Shown here: one piece after another, positions 42,601-50,110 of the stretch | Position numbering within the stretch: position 1 is the first letter of the stretch | Layout of the letters: each line of letters opens with the position of its first letter | NCBI GenBank assembly: GCA_005792355.1 | Contig: SXSC01000025.1 | Span: 1-64,000 of the forward strand | DNA from: Opitutaceae bacterium | GTDB taxonomy: Bacteria > Verrucomicrobiota > Verrucomicrobiia > Opitutales > Opitutaceae | DNA: 64,000 nt | Direction: 5' to 3' | The notes under the pieces: generated by a model | Databases searched by the model: none | The model's input: only the letters and a program-made list of their open reading frames with translations | Told to the model about the DNA's origin: nothing | Translations under genes and position numbers: made by a program

Positions 42601-43162
42601 CAAGCTCTCGACCGAACTCGATCCGCTGTCTTGGTATTTCTGGGGCTATTACGGCGAAGTGCTGCGCATCGCCGGCCGAACTTCGGATGGAATCAAGGCT
42701 TTGGATCGCTCCCTCGGGTTGAGGCCGGATTTTAGCTATACGGTCGCGTGCAAGAGCTTTGCTCTGCTCGAACTCGCTCGTGTCACCGAGGCCGTCGCAC
42801 TCGTCAGAGGCATTTCAGGCGGACCCTGGACCACCGAGGGCGCCAGACTCCGCGTCTTTGCCCGGGCGGGCTTGAAGGCCGAAGCGGAAGCACTGCTCGC
42901 CGCGTCCCGACCTCCCGGCTATACCTCCTTCCGCTGGGAGGCCGGCAGCCTCGTCGCGCTGGGACGAATCGAAGAGGCAATGGCGCTCCTGACCTCGCAA
43001 TGGAGCAGTTCTGGTGACCTCTGGGACTCAATCTACGACCCGGTGCGCAACGATCCACGCTGGGTGAAGTTCCTTGCGGACGCCGGCCTGACCGAAGCCC
43101 ACGCCCGCGCGCAGGCGTGGCGGAAGGCGCATCCGGCGGAGAAGGCGGTGGCCAGACCTTGA
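39677..43162 (+). CDS. T4: TIR-TM-TolB-like-TPR protein
   Basis: 1161 residues; ATG at 39677 gives the paralogue start MSASAHQAVFLSYASQD. TIR domain 7-155 with Glu81 and a 10-residue insert near its end (RQAYGGQARL). Palindromic linker with a second repeat nested inside, membrane helix (about 203-223), and a palindrome-encoded segment RPASGPGPELRRDAS. Helical middle region to about 680. TolB-N-like domain 692-815 (KSVAVLAFKNLSGDPAREFFSDGLSEAVTDVLGRVPGLK), then TPRs to about 1140. TolB and TPR parts pair with T8. First gene of the long run that ends with T8. Confidence 0.9.
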   Translation: MSASAHQAVFLSYASQDAAAAARICEALRAAGVEVWFDQNELVGGDAWDAKIRKQIADCALFVPVISAATQARLEGYFRIEWKLAARRTHAMATAKAFLLPVVIDDTRDAEAHVPDEFRDVQWTRLRQAYGGQARLPGGEAPEKFCARVQALLAGEGRDASLPRQARDAELVERARRPASDAGESPGRLGETSLPTKPAGRVPAAAWIAAAALTLVVAAGAWLWLRRPASGPGPELRRDASATTTTTATPLSEARKLTLQARALIDDDPVAVRQNFILAEELCKKAVALDVSDGEAWATYARVSLGFWEWGYDDTPRRRELARSQSQRAIRLAPDSIEAGLAEAGLAYFSRPRYELTEVGAEPERRLRSLLRQAPTDRRIYRLLANTVARSGQAEEASALRQKSNALPGGDPQALSDDAVIDSSRNPWEADQMLDRVFAATPTKAAYYWRLGIRVHRKGDLDAARMFLATIPEQLMSEDLFAAQAYILWLRLGDPAKALAAIEKIPRDFIEERRQIYPRATLVGLAHALAGRDAAAKIKWREALRLVDQRLTTESNQPVWVFNKALLLALLGDKTAAKEQLDAFRQLGAYAEFLASDGTPIVLLLLGETNEAIGEYQRLMARTGILRMLPLSALRFDPLLKPIRDDPRVQAMIKEGLAWLEERRLAAATNPATTTNAPAPTAPSPSRQPEGDAKSVAVLAFKNLSGDPAREFFSDGLSEAVTDVLGRVPGLKVVGSASAFSFKGKFVPIPEIARQLGVTHLVEGTVLQEGQTVRITAKLIQADGFQVWVSDKLDRELKNIFALHDEVAGLIAKNLSLKLGASSAASKAAVNPEAFELYVQARQALNLLTPEGYDRAESALDQALKREPNFARAHAALADVWKERYRRGRQAVEAEDQNETARILAKIRQALALDPDSTEAHVSHGVLLMVNRKYSEAEPILRRAVALNPNDAAARDALGRALLNRGKMDEALVQLKLSTELDPLSWYFWGYYGEVLRIAGRTSDGIKALDRSLGLRPDFSYTVACKSFALLELARVTEAVALVRGISGGPWTTEGARLRVFARAGLKAEAEALLAASRPPGYTSFRWEAGSLVALGRIEEAMALLTSQWSSSGDLWDSIYDPVRNDPRWVKFLADAGLTEAHARAQAWRKAHPAEKAVARP
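40054..40083. repeat. 25-bp insert in the T4 TIR end with 5-bp duplication
   Basis: CGCCT at 40049-40053 and 40079-40083 flanks a 25-base segment (TCGCCAAGCCTACGGCGGGC and so on) that is absent from T5 to T8 and related to the T2 insert at the same protein position. Insert plus duplication is 30 bases, so the frame is kept. Confidence 0.7.
40145..40260. repeat. Nested palindromes in the T4 TIR-TM linker
   Basis: Outer arms GGTAGGGACGCCTCTC (40145-40160) and GAGAGACGTCCCTACC (40245-40260) are the same family as T5. Between them lies a different repeat, CTCGACAGGCTCGGGACGCT...GAGCTTGTCGAACGC (40163-40198), itself self-complementary. One repeat inserted in another, all in frame. Confidence 0.7.
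40345..40404. repeat. Palindrome after the T4 membrane helix
   Basis: GTGGCTGAGGCGCCCCGCCT and following (40345-40367) pairs with 40382-40404, two mismatches. Same family and position as in T8 and (decayed) T2. Confidence 0.75.
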
Positions 43163-43231
43163 GCCGGGTGCGACGCGCCAAGCCGGCCTGCGCGCTTGCT
43201 TGCCGATTAGAAATCGCTTTCTGTTTTGCAA

Positions 43232-44383
43232 ATGATCGAGCGGCTCATCGTTGACCTCGTGCAGGACCGGCTGGCGGCCAATCCGGCCGTCGGCCTCGTC
43301 GGGCCCCGGCAGGCGGGCAAGACCACGCTCGCGCGGGCGTTGTCGCCGGTGTATTTCGATCTGGAGCAGCCGGCGGAGCGCCTGCGGCTGGATGTGCAGT
43401 GGGCGGCACTGATGCGGCAGCGCAAGGTTGTGGTGCTCGACGAGGCGCAGGCCTGGCCGGAGGTGTTTCCGCGGTTGCGCGGCGCAATCGATGCGGAGCG
43501 CAAGCGCGACGGGCGGTTCCTGCTGCTCGGCTCGGTGTCGCCGGCGCTGATGCGGCAGGTGTCGGAGTCGCTGGCCGGGCGGCTGTCGCTGGTCGAACTG
43601 GCGCCGTTGCTCGCGTCGGAATTGCCCAGCGTGCCGCTGGCGAAGCGCTGGCTGCGGGGCGGTTTCCCGGATGGCGGCGTGCTCGGCGGCAACGGGTTTC
43701 CCCAGTGGCAGGCCGACTATCTCACGCTCCTCGCCCAGCGCGATCTGCCAGGGTGGGGCCTGCCCGCGAAACCGGCGGTCACGGAACGGCTGCTGCGCAT
43801 GACGGCGGCGGTGCACGGGCAGATTTGGAACGCGAGCCAGGTGGGCCAGAGCCTCGGGCTGAGCTATCACACGGTGAACAGTTACCTGGATTTTCTCGAG
43901 GGCGCGTATCTCCTCCGCCGGCTGCCGCCGTGGCTGCCCAATTTGAAGAAGCGCCTCGTCCGGTCGCCGCGGATATACTGGCGCGACAGCGGCCTCCTCC
44001 ATGCTTTGCTCGGCGTTCGCGACGCCGACGAACTCCTGCACCAGCCGTGGGTGGGTGCCAGTTGGGAGGGATTCGTGATCGGACAGGTTGTGGAATTCCT
44101 GGCGGCGCGCGGCGCGACGGTCGCGCCGCACTATTTCCGCACGAGCGACGGCTACGAGGTGGACCTCGTGTTCCAACTCGGCCGCCACCTCTGGGCCGTG
44201 GAGGTGAAACTCACGACGAGCCCCGCGCAGGCGGATTTCGCGCGCTTCAACACGGCGGCGGACCTCATCGGCGCCGACCGCCGCGTGCTCGTGGCGCAGG
44301 TGGGGGAGACGGTGTTCAATGGCCGGAGCGGGATTGCGTCGCCCGGCGGATTGCTGGAGCTGTTGACCAGGGAAATCCCATGA
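43232..44383 (+). CDS. AAA-type ATPase with DUF4143-like C-terminus
   Basis: 383 residues. Walker A GPRQAGKTTLARAL (about 25-38), Walker B VVVLDEAQ (about 66-73) and sensor LLLGSVSPALM. The C-terminal half (WRDSGLLHALLGV, EGFVIGQVVEFL, GYEVDLVF, VEVKLT) is typical of COG1373/DUF4143 proteins, whose roles are mostly unknown and which sometimes partner toxins or restriction modules. It starts 69 bases after T4 and its stop overlaps the T5 start (ATGA), so it is translated as part of the TIR operon. An ATG at 43232 is preferred over a TTG at 43226. Confidence 0.88.
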   Translation: MIERLIVDLVQDRLAANPAVGLVGPRQAGKTTLARALSPVYFDLEQPAERLRLDVQWAALMRQRKVVVLDEAQAWPEVFPRLRGAIDAERKRDGRFLLLGSVSPALMRQVSESLAGRLSLVELAPLLASELPSVPLAKRWLRGGFPDGGVLGGNGFPQWQADYLTLLAQRDLPGWGLPAKPAVTERLLRMTAAVHGQIWNASQVGQSLGLSYHTVNSYLDFLEGAYLLRRLPPWLPNLKKRLVRSPRIYWRDSGLLHALLGVRDADELLHQPWVGASWEGFVIGQVVEFLAARGATVAPHYFRTSDGYEVDLVFQLGRHLWAVEVKLTTSPAQADFARFNTAADLIGADRRVLVAQVGETVFNGRSGIASPGGLLELLTREIP

Positions 44384-47300
44384 GCGCTGTGCCCAAGGCC
44401 GTGTTCCTGAGCTACGCCTCCCAGGACGCCGAGGTGGCGAAAAAAATTTGCGAGACCCTGCGCGCCGCGGGCGTCGAGGTGTGGTTCGATCAAAGCGAAC
44501 TCGTCGGCGGCGATGCGTGGGATGCGAAGATCCGGAAGCAAATCGCGGATTGCGCGCTGTTCGTGCCGGTGATCTCCGCGGCGACGCAAGCGCGCACGGA
44601 AGGCTATTTTCGGCTGGAGTGGAAACTCGCCGCGCAACGCACGCACATGATCGCGGACGATGCAGCGTTCGTGCTGCCCATCGTGATCGACGACACGCGC
44701 GATGCGGACGCCCGCGTGCCGGCGGAGTTCAAGGCGGTGCAATGGACGCGGCTGCCGGGCGGGGAACCCGCGGAGAAGTTTTGCACCCGCGTGCAGGCGC
44801 TGCTCGGGGGAGAAGGTAGGGACGCCTCTCCGAGGCGTCCGTCGTCGGATACGAGCGCAAGTCCCGGACGTCTCGGAGAGACGTCCCTACCCGCGAAACC
44901 GTCCCGCCGCGTCCGTGCGATGGCATGGATCGCCGCGGCCGCGGTCATCGGCCTCGGCGTTCTTTACTTCGCATTGCGTCCCGAAAGAAATGCCGGTGCC
45001 GGAACGCGCCCCTCCGCCGCGCCGCTCTCCGAGGCGCGCAAGCTGGTCGCGCAAGCCCGCCAGCTTTTCGAGGAGGGCGACGATGCGAATCGGCAGAATT
45101 TTTTCACGGCCGAGGAATTGCTCAAGCGCGCGCTGGCGCTCGACCCCACCGACGGCGAGGTCTGGGCGGCGCAGGCCCAGCTCTCCGGCGTTTTCGAGCT
45201 TTTCTCCTACGATCGCACCCCGGCCCGGCGTGAGGCGCGGCAGATGCAGGCGGAGCGGGCGCTCAAGCTGGCCCCGAACTCGTTCGAAGCCGAGCTCGCC
45301 TACGTGGGACACCTCCGTCAAGTGCGCACTCCCGCCGCGATTGCCGAGGCCATTGCGCGTGGTCAGGCGTTGATTGCCCAGCGGCCCGCCGATTCACGCG
45401 TGCGCCGCGCCCTTGGGCTGATTCTCTCAAACACCGCTGAGCATTTTGAAGCGGCGCTCACCGAATTCGACCGGGCCCATGCACAACCTGGCGGCGATCC
45501 CGTAGCGCTGACCACCAAGGCGGCCGTGCTCTTCACCGCCGGGCGCTGCGCCGAGGCGGAGCAAACGGTGGCCACCGCGTTCGCCGCCCGTCCGCTCGGC
45601 CGGTTGCTGGTGCAGGATGCCCTGCTGAAACTCTGCTGGCGAGGCGATCTCGACGGCGCGGCCGCCGCGCTCGATCGGTGGCCCGCGTGGCTTTTTCTCG
45701 AGGACCGCGGCGCGTTTGCGGCCGGCTCCGTCTGGTTGTGGCGCGGTGAATTCGACCGGGCACTGGCCGTTTTTCGAGCAGCCCCGCGGGACTATTTCCA
45801 AGATCACATTTTCACGGGACCGCGCAGCGCACTTGTTGCCATCGCGCTCGAACTCGCCGGACGCCCGGACGCCGCCCGCGAGGAATGGGTCAAGGCGCTG
45901 CACGTGGCGGAGGCTGCGCGGGCCAACGATGACTATCGGCTGAGCGCGGCGACCTGGCGGGCGGTGGCGTTGAGCAGAACCGGAGACGCCACCGCGGCGA
46001 CGGCCGCCTTCCGCAGCCTTGAGCAGAACGGCAATGGCTCGCTCGGTCGCCCCGGAGCGTTTTGGTGGCCGCTCACGGTCTTCGAGGATGGCTATGCGGT
46101 GCTGGGTCGAGCCGAGGAGGCCCTGCCGGCGTTTCAACGCTTCGCCGTCACGTCGTCGGGGCAGTATCCCCGGGCCGCGCTGCAGTTGAACCCCGCGTTT
46201 GCCGGATTCCGCAAGGATCCACGCTTTGCTGCACTCCTCACCGGCGCCACCGCTCCCGCTGGGCCGAAGTCCGCCGATGATCGGGTCGTTGCGACCGCCG
46301 CCCCGGCGGATAAATCCGTCGCCGTGCTCGCCTTCGCCAATCTCTCCGACGACAAGGCCAACGAGTATTTCTCCGACGGCATCAGCGAGGAACTGCTCAA
46401 TGTGCTGGCGAAGGTGCCGGGCCTGGCTGTGCGCGGGCGATCCTCGGGTTTTTATTTCAAGGGCAAGCAGGTCAAATCCGCTGAGATCGGCCAGCAGATC
46501 AACGTGGCTTACCTCGTGCAAGGCAGTGTGCGCCGCGCCGGCGACCGCGTGCGCATCTCGGCCCAGCTCATCCGCAGCGCGACCGACGAGGTCGTCTGGT
46601 CCTCCGGCTCACTCGACCGCGACGTGAAAGACATCTTCGCTGTGCAGGACGAGATCGCCGCGAAGATCGCCGCTGCCCTCACCGACAAGCTCGGGATGAC
46701 CTTGCCGGTGTCGGCCAAGACCATGCCCGAGGCCTACACCCTCTATCTGCAGGCCCGGGCCACCCTGGCGAAGCGTGGTGTGTCCAACCTCCGCGAAGCC
46801 GTCCGCATGTTTGAAAAGGTGACCACAATGGATCCCGACTACCTGCCCGCCCGTTCAGGGATGGCCATCACCTTGGCGTTACTGCCCGCCTGGAGCCGCT
46901 CCTTGAGTTTGGGCGAGGGTCTGGACTTGATCAACCGGGCCAGGCGCGAAGCCCGGCTGGTGATCGACCGCCAGCCCGGCAATGCCGAGGCTTGGTCCGC
47001 CTTGGGGCTAATCTACTCCTCTTATGACTGGCGCTGGCAGGAGGCCGGCGAGGCGGTCGTCCGCTCCCTGGCTTTGGCACCGAATGACGCGGAAATTGTG
47101 AATTTCGCGGGCGACTACTACCGCCTCGTGCTCGCCGACCCGCAGGCGGTTGCGACGGAAAAACGGGCGGTAGAGCTAAATCCCTTGCAAGTGGTCAACC
47201 ACAACGACCTCGCCGTTTGTCATTTGGCCTTTCGCCAATACGAACTCGTCATCGAGCCGGGGCGCCGGGCCATCTCCATCGCGCCGGAGCAGGTGGAGAA

Positions 47301-47739
47301 CTATGATACCTTGTTCCGGGCCTTCGGTTTCTTGCGGCGCTTCGACGAAATGCGGGAGGTGATGGCCGCCGCGCGCCGCAACACTCCCGCCGGGTCGGCC
47401 ATCCTCGCCAACATGGAGATATTGGCCGCTATCTTCGAAGGCCGAGCCGCGGAAGCCCTGCGCCTCCTCGGGGAATTCCGCCCGCACGTAGAGCAAGGGG
47501 GATATTCACCGGCCGAATATGGTTACAACTATCTCTGGCTTGGTCATCCGGACAAGGCCCTCCCTTGGCTGACGCTCGGCGTCAAGGGACACGACCTCAG
47601 CTTGGTCGACCGTTTCACGGTCGACCTCGAGCTTGTCGCCGCCCATCCCGTGACCCGAGTGGTGCTGGAGGAACCGGGCTTGAAGGAGTTGATGGAAATC
47701 CGCGCCCGCCACGCCCGCGCCGCCAAGGCCCAGAAATGA
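44380..47739 (+). CDS. T5: TIR-TM-TolB-like-TPR protein
   Basis: 1119 residues. TIR domain 6-145 with Glu80 (EGYFRLEWKLAAQRTHM), palindromic linker (about 146-172), membrane helix about 181-200 (AWIAAAAVIGLGVLYFAL), helical middle region (about 212-620), TolB-N-like domain about 645-765 (KSVAVLAFANLSDDKANEYFSDGISEELLNVLAKVPGL), and TPRs to the end. TolB part closely matches T7. Start overlaps the ATPase stop and its own stop overlaps T6. No palindrome after its membrane helix. Confidence 0.92.
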   Translation: MSAVPKAVFLSYASQDAEVAKKICETLRAAGVEVWFDQSELVGGDAWDAKIRKQIADCALFVPVISAATQARTEGYFRLEWKLAAQRTHMIADDAAFVLPIVIDDTRDADARVPAEFKAVQWTRLPGGEPAEKFCTRVQALLGGEGRDASPRRPSSDTSASPGRLGETSLPAKPSRRVRAMAWIAAAAVIGLGVLYFALRPERNAGAGTRPSAAPLSEARKLVAQARQLFEEGDDANRQNFFTAEELLKRALALDPTDGEVWAAQAQLSGVFELFSYDRTPARREARQMQAERALKLAPNSFEAELAYVGHLRQVRTPAAIAEAIARGQALIAQRPADSRVRRALGLILSNTAEHFEAALTEFDRAHAQPGGDPVALTTKAAVLFTAGRCAEAEQTVATAFAARPLGRLLVQDALLKLCWRGDLDGAAAALDRWPAWLFLEDRGAFAAGSVWLWRGEFDRALAVFRAAPRDYFQDHIFTGPRSALVAIALELAGRPDAAREEWVKALHVAEAARANDDYRLSAATWRAVALSRTGDATAATAAFRSLEQNGNGSLGRPGAFWWPLTVFEDGYAVLGRAEEALPAFQRFAVTSSGQYPRAALQLNPAFAGFRKDPRFAALLTGATAPAGPKSADDRVVATAAPADKSVAVLAFANLSDDKANEYFSDGISEELLNVLAKVPGLAVRGRSSGFYFKGKQVKSAEIGQQINVAYLVQGSVRRAGDRVRISAQLIRSATDEVVWSSGSLDRDVKDIFAVQDEIAAKIAAALTDKLGMTLPVSAKTMPEAYTLYLQARATLAKRGVSNLREAVRMFEKVTTMDPDYLPARSGMAITLALLPAWSRSLSLGEGLDLINRARREARLVIDRQPGNAEAWSALGLIYSSYDWRWQEAGEAVVRSLALAPNDAEIVNFAGDYYRLVLADPQAVATEKRAVELNPLQVVNHNDLAVCHLAFRQYELVIEPGRRAISIAPEQVENYDTLFRAFGFLRRFDEMREVMAAARRNTPAGSAILANMEILAAIFEGRAAEALRLLGEFRPHVEQGGYSPAEYGYNYLWLGHPDKALPWLTLGVKGHDLSLVDRFTVDLELVAAHPVTRVVLEEPGLKELMEIRARHARAAKAQK
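44815..44891. repeat. In-frame palindrome in the T5 TIR-TM linker
   Basis: 27-base arms 44815-44841 and 44865-44891, two mismatches, GGTAGGGACG...CGTCCCTACC family. Longest and cleanest example of the set. Confidence 0.85.
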
Positions 47740-50108
47740 GCGCCGCGGAAAACAAAGCCGTCTTCCTTTCCTACGCGTCGCAGGACGCGGTGGCCGCGCA
47801 GCGCATCTGCGACGCGCTGCGCACCGCGGGCATCGAGGTGTGGTTCGACCAGAACGAGCTCGGCGGCGGCGATGCGTGGGATCGGAAGATCCGCAAACAG
47901 ATCGCGGACTGCGCGCTGTTCGTGCCGGTGATCTCGGCGGCCACGCAGGCGAGGCACGAGGGATATTTCCGGCTGGAGTGGAAGCTCGCGGCGCAGCGCA
48001 CGCACATGATGTCGGGGGTGCGGGCGTTCTTGCTCCCGGTCGTCGTCGACGGCACGCGCGACGCCGAGGCCCACGTGCCGGACGAGTTTCGCGAGGTGCA
48101 GTGGACCCGTCTGCCGGGCGGAGAAACGCCACAGGCGTTTTCGGCGCGGGTGAACAAATTGCTGGGTGGTTCGGAGGTGGAGCCGGGACGCCCTCGTCCC
48201 GCTCAACGCGACGAGGGCGTCGCGTCTCCAGCCTCAGCGCCAGCCCAGGTGGGCCGCCGCGTCCCGGCGGCGGCATGGGGCATCGCCGCGCTCGCGGCCG
48301 TGTTTGCGGCCGGCGGTTATTTTTGGTCAACGCGCACGCCGGTCCCCGCGCAGAATGCAGGCTCCGGGCCGCGCCCGCCCACCTCAGAAAAGGCCGCGGT
48401 CACTTCCGCTATTTCCGAGAAATCCCTCGCTGTCCTCCCGTTTGCCAATCTCAGCACCGAAAAGGAAAACGAGTTCTTCGCCGACGGCATGCACGACGAG
48501 CTGCTCTCCGCGCTCGCGAAGGTCGGCACCCTCAAGGTCATCTCGCGCACCTCTGTGCTCGCCTACCGCGATCCCGCGAAGCGCGGCCTCACGCTCCGGC
48601 AGATCGCCGCCGAGCTTGGGGTGGCCAATATCCTCGAGGGCACCGTGAGCCGCGCGGCCGGCAGCGTGCGCATCAAGGTGAAGCTGATCGACGCCGCGAC
48701 TGACCAGCCGCGTTGGGAAGACACCATCAACCTCAAGGCCGTGACGGACGTTTTCCAGGCGCAGGCCGACATCTCCGCGCAGATCGCGCAAGCGCTCGCC
48801 GCCACGCTTTCGCCCGAGCTGAAGCTCGCCCTCGCCAAAAAGCTCACGACCAATCCCGCCGCCTACGACCTCTACCTCCGCGCGCGCCGCTGGTGGGAGC
48901 TGGGGCGCGCCAAGCTTCGGACGATCGCCGACTATGACGAAGCCGCGATCGGCCCTCTCGAACAGGCCGTCGCGCTCGATCCGAAGTTCGCCGCCGCCTA
49001 CGCCGAGCTCAGCCAGGTTCACTCTCATCTCTACTTTTGGCCCGATCGCGATCCCACGCCGGAGCGGCTGAAAAAGGCGAAGGAGACCGCCGACAAGGCC
49101 CTGCTTATCGATCCGGCGCTGCCGGTCGCTCACCTCGCCCTCGGTTACTACTATTACGCCGGCCCCGCCGACTACGCGCGGGCGACGGAGGAATTCGCCA
49201 CCGCCCTCGTGGCGATGCCCGGTGATGCCGACGCTCTCTTTTATCTCGGGCTCACGCAACGCCGGCAGGGCCGATGGGCGGAAGCGACCGTGAACCTCGA
49301 GCGAGCGTTTGCCATCAACCCGCGCAATCAGGAGATTTCGGGGAATTGGGTTACGGTCCTGAGCGCGCAACGTTTCTACGCGCGCGCGGAGCAAGCGGCA
49401 GACCGGGTGCTGGCGATTGATCCGGCGAACAACGCGCAGCTCCGCAACAAGGCACTGGCTCGTTTTGCGCGGGACGGCGATCGGGCGCGGTATCGAGCTG
49501 CGCTCGAGGCCACGCGGATGGAGGCCGGCGAGCAGCCGCCGGACCCGCGGATCGGGCAGTTTCGAATCGCGATTGAGGACGGGCATTACCCCGAGGCCGT
49601 CGGGATTTTCGTAGCAGCGCCGGAGTTGCTCGACCGGGACTCGCCAATGGCACGTCAGTACCCCGTGGGGGCCGATCTACATCGCTACTTTTCTGCCGCG
49701 ACCGCGACCGGCGAACAGGCAAAGGTGCGCGTCCGAGCCTTGGCCGCGATCGGCCGGACGAGGGTGGAGGCGACGGAGCGGCGGGACGAATGGCGACAGG
49801 GCGCGCGGCTGGCGATACTCCACGCCTACGCACGCCAGCCCGACGAAGCCCGAAGGCTCGCGGACCGCGTCCTGGAACTGATGCCCATGAAACGCGATAG
49901 CCTGGATGGCACGTTCGCACTCCATGCGGTTTCGCTCGTGCATCTCGCACTCAACGATCGCGACCGCGCGCTCGCGTTGCTCGACCAGGCGCTGAGTGTT
50001 CCAAGCCTTCTGATCGCCAACGAGCTCCGCCTCGAACCGTGGTGGGCGCCGCTGCGCGACGACCCGCGGTTCAAGGCCGCACTCGCGAAGGCCGCGCCGC
50101 GGGACTGA
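47736..50108 (+). CDS. T6: short TIR-TM-TolB-like-TPR protein
   Basis: 790 residues. TIR 7-145 with Glu81; its BB region reads NELGGGDAW instead of NELVGGDAW. Palindromic linker, membrane helix about 180-200, TolB-N-like domain about 229-355 and TPRs about 375-765. Lacks the middle helical region; TolB and TPR parts match T3 closely, but the TIR domain shares the HMMSGVRAFLLPVV segment with T8, pointing to domain exchange. Start overlaps T5 stop (ATGA). Confidence 0.92.
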   Translation: MSAAENKAVFLSYASQDAVAAQRICDALRTAGIEVWFDQNELGGGDAWDRKIRKQIADCALFVPVISAATQARHEGYFRLEWKLAAQRTHMMSGVRAFLLPVVVDGTRDAEAHVPDEFREVQWTRLPGGETPQAFSARVNKLLGGSEVEPGRPRPAQRDEGVASPASAPAQVGRRVPAAAWGIAALAAVFAAGGYFWSTRTPVPAQNAGSGPRPPTSEKAAVTSAISEKSLAVLPFANLSTEKENEFFADGMHDELLSALAKVGTLKVISRTSVLAYRDPAKRGLTLRQIAAELGVANILEGTVSRAAGSVRIKVKLIDAATDQPRWEDTINLKAVTDVFQAQADISAQIAQALAATLSPELKLALAKKLTTNPAAYDLYLRARRWWELGRAKLRTIADYDEAAIGPLEQAVALDPKFAAAYAELSQVHSHLYFWPDRDPTPERLKKAKETADKALLIDPALPVAHLALGYYYYAGPADYARATEEFATALVAMPGDADALFYLGLTQRRQGRWAEATVNLERAFAINPRNQEISGNWVTVLSAQRFYARAEQAADRVLAIDPANNAQLRNKALARFARDGDRARYRAALEATRMEAGEQPPDPRIGQFRIAIEDGHYPEAVGIFVAAPELLDRDSPMARQYPVGADLHRYFSAATATGEQAKVRVRALAAIGRTRVEATERRDEWRQGARLAILHAYARQPDEARRLADRVLELMPMKRDSLDGTFALHAVSLVHLALNDRDRALALLDQALSVPSLLIANELRLEPWWAPLRDDPRFKAALAKAAPRD
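48185..48221. repeat. In-frame palindrome in the T6 TIR-TM linker
   Basis: GACGCCCTCGTC (48187-48198) and GACGAGGGCGTC (48210-48221) perfectly paired. A fourth sequence family at the same linker position. Confidence 0.7.
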
Positions 50109-50110
50109 CG